Assembly (NCBI GenBank): GCA_035296965.1 | Contig: DATGZX010000387.1 | Span: 1-23,474, forward strand | From: DATGZX01 sp035296965 | Lineage (GTDB): Bacteria; Planctomycetota; Planctomycetia; Gemmatales; Gemmataceae | Direction: 5' to 3' | Length of the DNA: 23,474 nt | Shown here: positions 15,700 to 23,134 of the stretch, in pieces | How the letters are laid out: every line of letters starts with the position of its first letter | Position numbering within the stretch: position 1 is the first letter of the stretch | Translations under genes and position numbers: made by a program | Notes under the pieces: generated by a model | Told to the model about the DNA's origin: nothing | Databases searched by the model: none | Seen by the model: only the letters and a program-made list of their open reading frames with translations

Positions 15700-15752
15700 C
15701 AGGGGTCAGAAGGGGACTGGTAGGAGTCAGAGGTCAGAAGGACTGGTAATTG
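15700..15752. repeat. Imperfect tandem repeat, GGTCAGAAGG units
   Basis: Two copies of about 25-28 bases are visible (CAGGGGTCAGAAGGGGACTG, then CAGAGGTCAGAAGGACTGG), each built from GGTCAG half-units. The composition is G/A-rich on the plus strand, like the low-complexity repeat in ccmA. The function is unknown. Confidence 0.55.
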
Positions 15753-15784
15753 GCAGCGCAGGTGGAGGGTGGCGCCCCCGTAGC

Positions 15785-15824
15785 GGCACGGTCTCCCGAA
15801 CGTGCCTAGGTCAGGAGACCGTGG
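15785..15824. repeat. Inverted repeat GGCACGGTCTCC
   Basis: The arm GGCACGGTCTCC (15785-15796) pairs with GGAGACCGTGGC (15814-15825, one mismatch). The left arm can alternatively pair with CGTGCC in the loop. It resembles dispersed GCACGGTCTCC palindromes that I recall from planctomycete intergenic regions. No T-run follows, so it is a repeat element rather than a clear terminator. Confidence 0.5.
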
Positions 15825-15881
15825 CACAACGGAGCGACTGTGGCACAGAGGTTAGTTTACGGAAGATGGAGAGAAACAAAG

Positions 15882-15906
15882 AGGGGCGGACAGCATGTCC
15901 GCCCCT
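15882..15906 (-). terminator. Terminator-like hairpin after the 18-heme gene
   Basis: A perfect 11-base stem (AGGGGCGGACA/TGTCCGCCCCT) closes a three-base loop, about 60 bases past the stop of the 18-heme cytochrome. In the minus direction it is followed by CTTTGTTTCT, a moderately T-rich run, which fits an intrinsic terminator for that gene. Confidence 0.6.
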
Positions 15907-15968
15907 TCGCGTTGACGCGTGTGAAACCCGGGCTTTTGAAGACACCGGATTTCTCTTAATCGGCCCTG

Positions 15969-17834
15969 CTATCGCTGGAAAAACGAGCCGTTCCGTCCGA
16001 CTCCGGGCAGGTCACTGCCATGAATCTCATGGTGACACTGCGTGCAATCCGTGTAGAAGGCCGCCCGCTGACTCGGAACCTGCCCAAGGTGGACATGGTG
16101 TGCTCCGTTATGCCCCGAATGGCACCGCAGGCAGAGGAACGTCGGCGGCTGCTTCAACAACTCCTTGGCCACCGTGCCGTGCGGATTGTGGCAGATCATG
16201 CAATTCTCCGTCACCGGCGGATGCTCATACACAAATGGTCCCTGCTTCGATGAGTGACATTTGTAGCAGGTCAGATTGACGGTGGGCTGCTTCAGGAGTT
16301 TGTCACCCTCGCTCCCGTGGGGGTCATGGCACTTGGAGCATAACATTTTCCCCTCCGGCACCGGGTGGTGGAACGGCAGGTTGAACAGGCCAGCGATCCT
16401 CTGGTGACACCGGTAGCACACGCGCGGCTCATCGACCGACATCGGCATCCGTTTCGCACGATTGACTTGGTTATGGTCGATGTCCACGACCAGTGGCACC
16501 TTGCTGTTCGGATGCGGGTCGTGGCAATCGGCGCAGGCCACGAATTGCAACGCATGCGTACTGGATTGCCATGCCATGGTGGGGTGGCCCTTGTGGCAGC
16601 TCAGGCACGTGTCCACGCGCGTCGCCCGGCGGATATTGTCATGTGGATTGTGGCAGGTAACGCACTTGAACCCGTTGACGCCATTGATCTGATGAGGATG
16701 GGCGACCTGCTCGAGTTGCACCTTCTCGGTGTGGCACTTGTAGCAGGTGCTCGGCTCCGCGGCTCCTAGCTTCGGCAAGGGCGAATGAGGATTATGACAA
16801 TCGACGCAGGCCATGCCGGCCTTGGCGTGGCTCGACCCACACCACGGCATGGTCTTCGGGTCTTGCCGGTGGCACTGAATACACATATCCGTGCGCACTT
16901 CTTTGCGGAGGACGCCGTGAGGGTCATGACAGGTCGTGCATTTGAAATTGTGGGGGCCGTCAACCTGGTGGGGATGACCCGGTACCTGCATGTTGCAAAT
17001 TTTCGGGGCCTCTTTGGGTGCGCCTGGGTTGTCCCCATGGCACTTGTAGCAGGTCTGTGGACCCGGAACACCGAGGGCCGCATAGGTGGAGCGAATGGCC
17101 GTGACCTCGGCCTCGGTTTCCTTGGCTCTGGGGGGCAGTTGCGCAGGTGCCGCACCGACCTGAGTGGCTGGAGTGCCGCTCGGGACTGTGTAGTGATTCT
17201 TGTGGCAAGCTGCACAGGCATCGCCGGCGTGGGCATGAGTGGAGACGCGCCATTGCTGTCCGACAAATCGATCCTTCACGTGTTGCTCATGGCACTTCAA
17301 GCAGACTTCATTCTGATCGGCTGGCGTGGCGGTCTTGAAGCTCACGATAGTTCCCGGCTTGGTGCCACGTGTCTTGAGGTGTTCGCTGGCCGGACCATGG
17401 CAGACTTCGCATGCCTGATTACGGTGAATATCGGTACGGTGCAACTTGACGTAAGTCGCGTGGCAGGTCGCGCACAAGGTGTCGTCATCGACCATCTCCG
17501 CACCGGGTATCTTTGGTGCCGAGCCCGTTATTGGTGGGAATTGTTTTTCGACAAAAGGCTTCACCAGCGCCAGCAATTTGGCCTGATCGTGTTGCGTCCC
17601 ACGAGTGAGGCTGTCGTACCTCTGTTTGGCCAAGTAGCCGCCATCGGAAGTGTCAGGTGGTGGTGCCGGTGCGGCTGCCGGTGCAGGCTTGTCCCGATGG
17701 AAAAGCCGTTGTAAGAATTGTCCCCTCAAGGTGCTGGCAGTAAACGTCAGACAGAGAGTGACCATGCCTAGGCTGAAGCTCCAACCAAGGACCTTGGAGA
17801 TTTTCGGAAGGCTGTGCACGTGCCACTCTCCCAT
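15969..17834 (-). CDS. 18-heme periplasmic cytochrome, MtrA/DmsE-like
   Basis: This encodes 621 residues with 18 CXXCH sites at Cys 121, 142, 178, 207, 262, 299, 318, 343, 364, 391, 410, 434, 473, 499, 523, 545, 568 and 597. A signal-like helix (about 12-35) and a Pro/Ala linker precede the hemes. Most sites alternate between CxxCH(N/D)PH and CYKCH types. The C-terminal third, with KCHDPHGSEG, CYKCHSSKQGPFVYEHPPV and CMICHNPHGT, is the pattern of the DmsE/MtrA decaheme family, which threads an outer-membrane barrel and conducts electrons across it. With 18 hemes it is nearly twice as long in heme count as MtrA. The start is uncertain: ATG 17834 has no ribosome binding site, while GTG 17819 follows GGGAGAG at good spacing. 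The neighbouring gene downstream encodes a predicted barrel. Confidence 0.93.
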   Translation of the reverse strand: MGEWHVHSLPKISKVLGWSFSLGMVTLCLTFTASTLRGQFLQRLFHRDKPAPAAAPAPPPDTSDGGYLAKQRYDSLTRGTQHDQAKLLALVKPFVEKQFPPITGSAPKIPGAEMVDDDTLCATCHATYVKLHRTDIHRNQACEVCHGPASEHLKTRGTKPGTIVSFKTATPADQNEVCLKCHEQHVKDRFVGQQWRVSTHAHAGDACAACHKNHYTVPSGTPATQVGAAPAQLPPRAKETEAEVTAIRSTYAALGVPGPQTCYKCHGDNPGAPKEAPKICNMQVPGHPHQVDGPHNFKCTTCHDPHGVLRKEVRTDMCIQCHRQDPKTMPWCGSSHAKAGMACVDCHNPHSPLPKLGAAEPSTCYKCHTEKVQLEQVAHPHQINGVNGFKCVTCHNPHDNIRRATRVDTCLSCHKGHPTMAWQSSTHALQFVACADCHDPHPNSKVPLVVDIDHNQVNRAKRMPMSVDEPRVCYRCHQRIAGLFNLPFHHPVPEGKMLCSKCHDPHGSEGDKLLKQPTVNLTCYKCHSSKQGPFVYEHPPVTENCMICHNPHGTVAKELLKQPPTFLCLRCHSGHNGAHHVHLGQVPSQRAAFYTDCTQCHHEIHGSDLPGVGRNGSFFQR

Positions 17835-18149
17835 CCATGAACGGTGGAAACGTTTCGATTTGCCCTACTGGGGCGGCAGGAGGTTAGCGAAAACGACAAT
17901 CCTGTAAAGGTCAATCGGTCCGGTCAAAGTTCAACTTTACTAAAATAGTGCTCTTGCCGGCAGTAGCGGACGAATGACGTTGCCTAACGCCCGAGGCAGC
18001 CGGTATACTCCTTTCCGAGGCTGGGGTGCAAACCGGTAAATTGCACTGGCTGTAACAAAATGGGCACTGCTCCGCGCCAGTTTGTTACTTCTTCGTGCAA
18101 ACGTCTGCAACTTCCGGTTTTTTTGTCCAAGGATGGCGCGAGGGCATTT
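17835..18149. other. Divergent intergenic region
   Basis: These 315 bases separate the minus-strand 18-heme gene and the plus-strand lipoprotein gene, so promoters for both should be here. An AT-rich patch at 17925-17950 contains a short inverted repeat (AAAGTTCAACTTT) and TAAAAT, a possible -10 box on the plus strand without a matching -35 box. I cannot define either promoter with confidence, and no coding region is supported. Confidence 0.45.
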
Positions 18150-19283
18150 ATGCGGTACTGCATGCTTTTCTGCTGTCTGGCGGGAGCGGTATCATTGGGA
18201 TGTGGCAAATCCTCTGGGCCGGAGGAGGCCCGGGGCATTCCTGCCAAACTGGATAACTCCGAGGACTCTGCCACGCCGCAAGACGAGCTTGCTCTGCATC
18301 ATGGCTTGGCGGGGCGAACTAATTATGGTACCGGTCCCGAAGTGCGCCTGGACGCCATCACGCTAACGGCGCCGGCGACCTGGAAGCGCACCAAGCCCGG
18401 TTCCTCCTACTACCTGGCTGAATTCGCTTTACCCCACGTTGAGAAGGACACGACGGACGGCCGTCTCATGATTTCGGTAGGAAGCGGCTCCATCGAGAGT
18501 AACATTGACGTTTTCAAGGGCGAGTTCGACGCAGCCAGCGAGAACGTCAAGCAGGAACAAAAGGAGATCGCCGGCCTCCAGGTCACTTTCGTCAATGTTT
18601 CGGGTGCGTATACCAGTCAGCACGGCCAGTCCGCTGTCGCGGGCACCCAGCCTGGCTATCGCATGATCCTGGCAGTTATCCCCATTGGCGAACAGTTGCA
18701 TTTCGTAAAGGCCGTGGGGCCCCAGCAGACAATAGCTGCCCATGTTGAGGCGATCAACACATTCGTGCGCTCCGTGCAACTGCGTGACGCGGACGTCGAA
18801 ATGTCTGAAGCCGCCCCAGGCACGGGCACCGAAGTCCACGTCAAGCCGCTTACCTTCACCGCGCCCGCAACCTGGAAACGGACAAAGCCCCGCTCTTCCC
18901 TGGTCCAGGTTGAATTTGCCATACCGCATGCTGACAAGGACACCGTGGATGGCCGCCTGACGGTGTCGGTTGTCGCTGGCACCGTCAAGGACAACGTTGA
19001 CCGCTGGAAAGGCCAGTTCGTGGGAACCATCGACAGCCGTAAGCAAGAAGAGGTTGAAGTCGGCGGCCTCAAGGCCACGCTCGTCGATTTCGCCGGAACG
19101 TTCGGCGAACGGGCCGGAATGGTGGCTCCGGTTGTCAACCGACCCGATTATCGTATGATCGCGGCAATCATTCCGCTCAGCGATCAGCTCTATGTCATCA
19201 AGGCCGTAGGTCCCCGGCAGACGATTTCTGCCAATGTGAAGGCGATAAACTCTTTCCTGGGATCAGTAAGGCGAGACGATTAG
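18150..19283 (+). CDS. Lipoprotein with two tandem copies of an unknown domain
   Basis: This encodes 377 residues from ATG 18150, with GAGGG six bases upstream. A lipoprotein signal peptide ends in the lipobox VSLGC (Cys18), so the mature protein should be membrane-anchored through lipid. After a charged linker, two homologous domains of about 145 residues follow, at about 64-211 and 228-373. Each has APATWKRTKP near its start (74-83 and 238-247), then a FA(L/I)PH segment, a GRL.(I/V)SV strand, a GL..T.V strand and a (D/G)YRM(I/L) strand, ending with KAVGP(Q/R)QTI. Both domains look alpha/beta. I do not recognise the family and see no heme, metal or catalytic motif. It is divergent from the 18-heme cytochrome, so a role near that system is possible but only by position. 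An in-frame extension to 18060 lacks a ribosome binding site. Confidence 0.8.
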   Translation: MRYCMLFCCLAGAVSLGCGKSSGPEEARGIPAKLDNSEDSATPQDELALHHGLAGRTNYGTGPEVRLDAITLTAPATWKRTKPGSSYYLAEFALPHVEKDTTDGRLMISVGSGSIESNIDVFKGEFDAASENVKQEQKEIAGLQVTFVNVSGAYTSQHGQSAVAGTQPGYRMILAVIPIGEQLHFVKAVGPQQTIAAHVEAINTFVRSVQLRDADVEMSEAAPGTGTEVHVKPLTFTAPATWKRTKPRSSLVQVEFAIPHADKDTVDGRLTVSVVAGTVKDNVDRWKGQFVGTIDSRKQEEVEVGGLKATLVDFAGTFGERAGMVAPVVNRPDYRMIAAIIPLSDQLYVIKAVGPRQTISANVKAINSFLGSVRRDD

Positions 19284-19464
19284 AGCAAGTCATCAGCTTC
19301 CGACTCGCCCGGCGAGCCGGGGACGTAGTGAGGTAGTGAGATAACCGATCCCCACCACGTCACCAGTAGAGTTGCCGCACAACCGGCTGAAGCACACAAT
19401 TCCCGCGCCGGCATTTATGAATGACCATGGCAAACCAGCAGGAGGTGCCAAGCCCGCACGAGGT
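19284..19464. other. Intergenic region upstream of the second MITE copy
   Basis: No gene is supported. A small hairpin (CTCGC-CCG-GCGAG, 19304-19316, with partial pairing outside it) lies 20 bases after the lipoprotein stop and might weakly end that transcript, although no T-run follows. A possible sigma-70 promoter (TTGCCG at 19372-19377, 17 bases, CACAAT at 19395-19400) points toward the pentaheme gene. Confidence 0.35.
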
Positions 19465-19604
19465 TATACTGAGCGCGGTCAAGAATGAGACATCGCCCCG
19501 TAGCCGCATTCGCCAGAATGCGGGCTATCTCACACAGTTCCCCCCCGCATTCTGGCGAATGCGGCTACGGCCTATTGGCATCAGTATTGACCGCGCGCCG
19601 TATA
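19465..19604. mobile_element. MITE-like nested palindromic element, copy 2
   Basis: This 140-base copy of the element at 7083-7221 differs by one extra C in the loop and two substitutions in the right outer arm. The inner 27-base arms (19498-19524 and 19544-19570) are perfectly paired; the outer arms now have two mismatches. It again starts with TATACTGAG and ends with GCCGTATA. It ends 19 bases before the pentaheme start codon, so unless transcription begins inside it, the mRNA leader contains the whole hairpin. Confidence 0.85.
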
Positions 19605-19623
19605 GATCCTTGGGAGGAGCATC

Positions 19624-21030
19624 ATGTTTCGCTTCCGCTTCATGGTTATCCTGCTGTTCGCCATGATCGTGCTCACTAGCATTTGGGCAGGACTTCGTGC
19701 CCAATCACCGACTCCGGCAACGCCTCCGGTCGGACCTTTTGGGCTATCGCGCATCTCGACGGGAGACGGTACCCCACTCGATATCGATACCTTTGTCTCC
19801 AGCGAAACCTGCGGCGTCTGCCACGAACGCGAATGGAAAGAGTTCAACGGATCGATGCATTCGGCTGCTCACGGGGAACCGCTCTACCGAGGTTTTGCGG
19901 AACTGGCGCGGAAGGAAGCTGGCGACAAGATGTATGCATTTTGCTCCGGTTGTCATTCAGCGACCGGTGTCGTTTCCGGGCTCATTCCCAAGAAACACGA
20001 TCGGGAATTGCCGGCCGAGGCCAAAGCCGGCGTGAGCTGCGATGTCTGCCACCAGATGTCCCGCCTTACCGGTCCAGAAGGGCCCTGGGGCGAGCCTGGG
20101 AACGCCTCCTTCACGCTAACCGCGGGCCGGGTCAAGTACGCCCATTCGGGCGCTTTCCAGAAGAACCGCGCGCACTCCGGTGAACAGCGATCTTTTTTCG
20201 CCAAGGCTGAATACTGTGCTAGTTGCCACACCGTTATTCACCCCATCAATGGGTTGCGGATCGAGAATACGTATGGCGAGTGGAAAGCGAGCATATATGC
20301 TCAGAAGGGCATTCAGTGCCAGGATTGCCACATGCGCAACGTGGAAGAAATGAGAAAGGTGGCCGAGACTCTTCAACCCATTGTGGTCAAGGGACAGCGG
20401 GTTGTGAATGGCGACGAGCGCGACATCTATCGGCACTACTTCGTTGGGGGAAATGCCAACGCAGATCGTTTGGCTGGGGGAAAGACGCAGGCCAAGATGG
20501 CAGAGGCGTGGCTCCAAAGCGCCGCCCGGATCGAGCTGAAAACAGCGTCCGGGTACACTCCAGGCGGAAAGTTACTGATCGAGGTGATTGTTCACAACGT
20601 TGGGGCCGGGCACAATCTGCCGACAGGTGTTACCGAACTCCGCCAGATATGGGTTGACCTGCGCATCTCGGATCAACAGGGCAAAACGCTATTCCAAAGT
20701 GGCAACCTCGACGAAAAGGGCGACTTCGCTGCGGATTCCATCTGGTTTGGGGCCGTCGCCGTGGACCAAGCCGGCAAGATGACCATGAAGCCCTGGGAGA
20801 TGGTTCGGTTATCGCACAAACGAACCATCCCCCCGAAGGGCGCGCTCAGAACGCCAATCACGCCTGAACTCCCCAAGGACCTGTCCGGGCCGATTACCAT
20901 CGCGGCAAAACTGCTGTACCGGTCGGCGCCGCCAAGCGCCGTCGCCCTTGCGATGCCGAACAAGCCCTTGGTACCAACGATTGTCGAAATGGCGAAAACG
21001 GAAACAAAAGTCGCCCGCAAGGAAAATTGA
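19624..21030 (+). CDS. Pentaheme cytochrome with C-terminal beta domain
   Basis: This encodes 468 residues from ATG 19624, with GGGAGGAG just upstream. An uncleaved or cleaved signal helix (about 7-26) is followed by five CXXCH sites at Cys 63, 107, 139, 198 and 232. The spacing and the segments SMHSAAHG and AGVSCDVCHQM resemble c554-like multiheme proteins. Residues about 300-455 form a heme-free, strand-rich domain that opens with VHNVGAGHNLPTG (GHNLPTG at 329-335), a motif I associate with a class of multiheme cytochromes in which the His may serve as a distal heme ligand. It is probably periplasmic or membrane-tethered. No catalytic identity (nitrite, hydroxylamine or other) can be assigned. 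Its stop is one base from the stop of the convergent ferritin-like gene. Confidence 0.88.
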   Translation: MFRFRFMVILLFAMIVLTSIWAGLRAQSPTPATPPVGPFGLSRISTGDGTPLDIDTFVSSETCGVCHEREWKEFNGSMHSAAHGEPLYRGFAELARKEAGDKMYAFCSGCHSATGVVSGLIPKKHDRELPAEAKAGVSCDVCHQMSRLTGPEGPWGEPGNASFTLTAGRVKYAHSGAFQKNRAHSGEQRSFFAKAEYCASCHTVIHPINGLRIENTYGEWKASIYAQKGIQCQDCHMRNVEEMRKVAETLQPIVVKGQRVVNGDERDIYRHYFVGGNANADRLAGGKTQAKMAEAWLQSAARIELKTASGYTPGGKLLIEVIVHNVGAGHNLPTGVTELRQIWVDLRISDQQGKTLFQSGNLDEKGDFAADSIWFGAVAVDQAGKMTMKPWEMVRLSHKRTIPPKGALRTPITPELPKDLSGPITIAAKLLYRSAPPSAVALAMPNKPLVPTIVEMAKTETKVARKEN

Positions 21031-21031
21031 T

Positions 21032-21499
21032 TCAAGAAACTTGACGCCAGCCAGCCAGGATCCGCTCGATCTCTTCCTTGTGCCGGGTCTCGTCGGCGAC
21101 CAGGTCTTCCAGGTCAAGCCTTAGACCAACGTCGCCGAAGGCGTCTGCCTGGTGGATTCGTTCCTTGTAGCCGGCAATGGCCTGTTTCTCGGTCTCCAGG
21201 GCGCATTCCAACATGGCCCGGGGCTGGTCGGCATCGGGCACTGGTCGCGGCTCCGTGATCGGTGCGCCATTCAGGGCGGCAATCTTGTCCGCCAGGAATT
21301 GTGCATGGCGAAGCTCTTCCGTGATCTCTCCCTGAAAGAAGGCCCGCAGTTCCCTTCGGTACGGTCCCGTGAGCCTGGCCGCGAAGTTGGAGTACATCAG
21401 CACGGCCTGGTATTCTCCCGCCAGATCCTCATTGAGTCCGTCGATAAGCTTCGCGCTGTCCACAGGGGCCTGGGCTCGTTCCTGTGTTCCCACTGCCAT
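21032..21499 (-). CDS. Ferritin-like diiron protein
   Basis: This encodes 155 residues, a single four-helix bundle of the ferritin/bacterioferritin class. The ferroxidase pattern is present: Glu29 (LAGEYQAV), Glu62 and His65 (EELRH), a Glu near 102-104 (ALETEK), and Glu137 and His140 (DETRH). Such proteins oxidise and store iron or protect against peroxide. ATG 21499 is chosen because GGAGG lies eight bases upstream; a longer frame to 21643 has no similarity and no signal. There is no Met heme ligand obvious enough to call it bacterioferritin proper. It is divergent from hemA and convergent with the pentaheme gene, so iron storage sits beside heme synthesis, a natural pairing in a cytochrome-rich locus. 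Confidence 0.88.
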   Translation of the reverse strand: MAVGTQERAQAPVDSAKLIDGLNEDLAGEYQAVLMYSNFAARLTGPYRRELRAFFQGEITEELRHAQFLADKIAALNGAPITEPRPVPDADQPRAMLECALETEKQAIAGYKERIHQADAFGDVGLRLDLEDLVADETRHKEEIERILAGWRQVS

Positions 21500-21663
21500 G
21501 GTAGGTTCCTCCAAAGTTTGCCAGAGTACAAGGGAACCATTCCCGTGTGTACGTAATGCACTTGTTCTAGGGTGCCTTGAGTCTGATGTCCAGTTCAACG
21601 GCGGCCACCGACTTGTGCAAACCGCCTCGTTTACTCCGGTCAACGGTGGCTTCGCGAATGCTC

Positions 21664-21693
21664 TTGACGGTGATCTGGCTATTTGTTTATTCG
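21664..21693 (+). promoter_or_regulatory. Candidate hemA promoter
   Basis: TTGACG (21664-21669) and TATTCG (21688-21693) are separated by 18 bases. The -35 box is good and the -10 box is weak. Transcription would start near 21700, about 80 bases upstream of the hemA ATG. No operator is recognisable. Confidence 0.27.
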
Positions 21694-21778
21694 CAAAGAA
21701 TTCGTCATCGATGATTCTTGGTATTGTTGGTCGTCACTTTGCCTTGCCGCACACCCTCAACAGTGGAGGAGGCGTGCC

Positions 21779-23134
21779 ATGATCCTCCTTGTCGTTGGCT
21801 GCAGCTTCCACAATACGCCCATCGAGCTGCGCGAGCGGCTGGCCTTCGATGGGGTCCGGCTCGAACGGGCTCTCGGAGAGTTGAGTGCCCGCTTCGGCTG
21901 CGAGGTGGTCATCCTCAGCACATGCAACCGGGTCGAGATCTACCTTGCCCAGATCAATGCGATGGCCGGACCTGACGGCACGCAGGTCGTCGAAGTCCTT
22001 GCCGCCGCACACGGCTGGCCGGCGGACGATGTCCGCCGCCACCTGTACGAGCATAGGGCCGTTGCCGCGGTCAGCCACCTGCTCCGCGTCGCCAGCAGTC
22101 TTGACAGCCTCGTGGTCGGGGAAGGACAGATTGCTGCCCAGGTCCGCGAGGCTTATGAGAAGGCCAGGGCGTGTCGGCACGCCGGGCCAGTGCTCAATGC
22201 CCTTTTCCAGCACGCCCTGCGCGTGGCCAAGCGGGTGCGCACCGAGACAAGCATTTCCCAGGGCAAAGTGTCCGTTGCCAGTGTCGCGGTCGATTTCGTC
22301 CGCCAAGTCTTCTCCCACTTCAGTGACAAAACGATCCTCGTGATCGGTGCCGGCAAGATGGGCGAGCTAATCCTGCGCCATCTAAAAACGCTGCGACCAA
22401 AGCAGATCGTGGTGACCAACCGGAGTCCAGAGAAAGCCGTCGTTGTGGCAAACAATTGCGGTGGCCGAGCCGTGCCCTGGGAACAATTCGATGAGGTGCT
22501 CGCCAGTGCCGATATTGTCCTCAGTACGACAGGGGCACCCGAGCCGATTGTCACGTTGCCGCACTACGAAAAAATCCTGGCGCGGCGAACAAATCGCTCG
22601 GTGGTGATCCTGGACATCGCCGTGCCGCGCGATTTCGACCCACGCATCCACGACGGCGACCATACCTGTCTTTTCAACATCGACGACCTGAGTCGTATCT
22701 GCGACCAGGCACAGGCGGAACGGCGCAAGCATGTCGGGCGCGCGGAAACGATCGTCCTTGAGCAGACGCAGGCCTTTTTCATGGACCTGGCCCGGCGGCG
22801 AAATAGCCCTGTGATCAGCCGACTGACGGAAGATTTCAAGACCAAGCACCAGGCGGTCCTGCGGCAGCTTTTCGCCAAGTTGGGTGGCCGACTGAGCGAG
22901 CCTGACAAGGAGTACATTGAGGGCGCATTCTGCTTGTTGCAAAACCAGATTTTGCACGGTCCCATCAGCGCTCTGGCCGAGGAGACGGTAGAGGGACAGC
23001 TCGCGTCCGGGAGGCACACCTTGCCCGACGCGCTGTGCAGGCTATTCCAACTCCAGAACGACCGGCTACCCAAAGCCGCAGCCGACGATTGTGCCCGTTC
23101 AGGTAGTCGCACCAACGCCGGCCGCGCACCCTGA
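21779..23134 (+). CDS. hemA: Glutamyl-tRNA reductase
   Basis: This encodes 451 residues. HemA reduces glutamyl-tRNA to glutamate-1-semialdehyde with NADPH, the first committed step of C5-pathway tetrapyrrole synthesis in the cytoplasm. The catalytic Cys49 lies in STCNRVEIY, the conserved SLDSLVVGEGQI segment follows, and the Rossmann NADPH site is ILVIGAGKMGE. The C-terminal dimerisation helices are present, so the protein is full length. The start is ATG 21779 with GGAGGAGG eight bases upstream; earlier in-frame ATGs from 21683 lack similarity and a ribosome binding site. Its presence next to five multiheme cytochromes fits a high heme demand. The usual next gene of heme synthesis is not in the window. 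Confidence 0.96.
   Translation: MILLVVGCSFHNTPIELRERLAFDGVRLERALGELSARFGCEVVILSTCNRVEIYLAQINAMAGPDGTQVVEVLAAAHGWPADDVRRHLYEHRAVAAVSHLLRVASSLDSLVVGEGQIAAQVREAYEKARACRHAGPVLNALFQHALRVAKRVRTETSISQGKVSVASVAVDFVRQVFSHFSDKTILVIGAGKMGELILRHLKTLRPKQIVVTNRSPEKAVVVANNCGGRAVPWEQFDEVLASADIVLSTTGAPEPIVTLPHYEKILARRTNRSVVILDIAVPRDFDPRIHDGDHTCLFNIDDLSRICDQAQAERRKHVGRAETIVLEQTQAFFMDLARRRNSPVISRLTEDFKTKHQAVLRQLFAKLGGRLSEPDKEYIEGAFCLLQNQILHGPISALAEETVEGQLASGRHTLPDALCRLFQLQNDRLPKAAADDCARSGSRTNAGRAP

Larger units (their letters stand above)
15496..15968. other. Intergenic region with three repeat structures
   Basis: No coding region is supported in these 473 bases between the barrel gene and the 18-heme gene. 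They hold an imperfect tandem repeat of about 28 bases (15700-15752), a hairpin (15785-15824) and a terminator-like hairpin (15882-15906). The barrel promoter should lie between about 15510 and 15690, but I see no convincing -35/-10 pair. Confidence 0.6.

Noticed and set aside
16785..17714. Plus-strand open frame opposite the 18-heme cytochrome
   Set aside because: It is the complement of the CXXCH-rich coding sequence; the repeated Cys/His codons keep the antisense frame open by composition.
19421..19666. Small plus-strand open frame across the second palindromic element
   Set aside because: Its sequence is the translation of the palindrome itself and overlaps the true pentaheme start.
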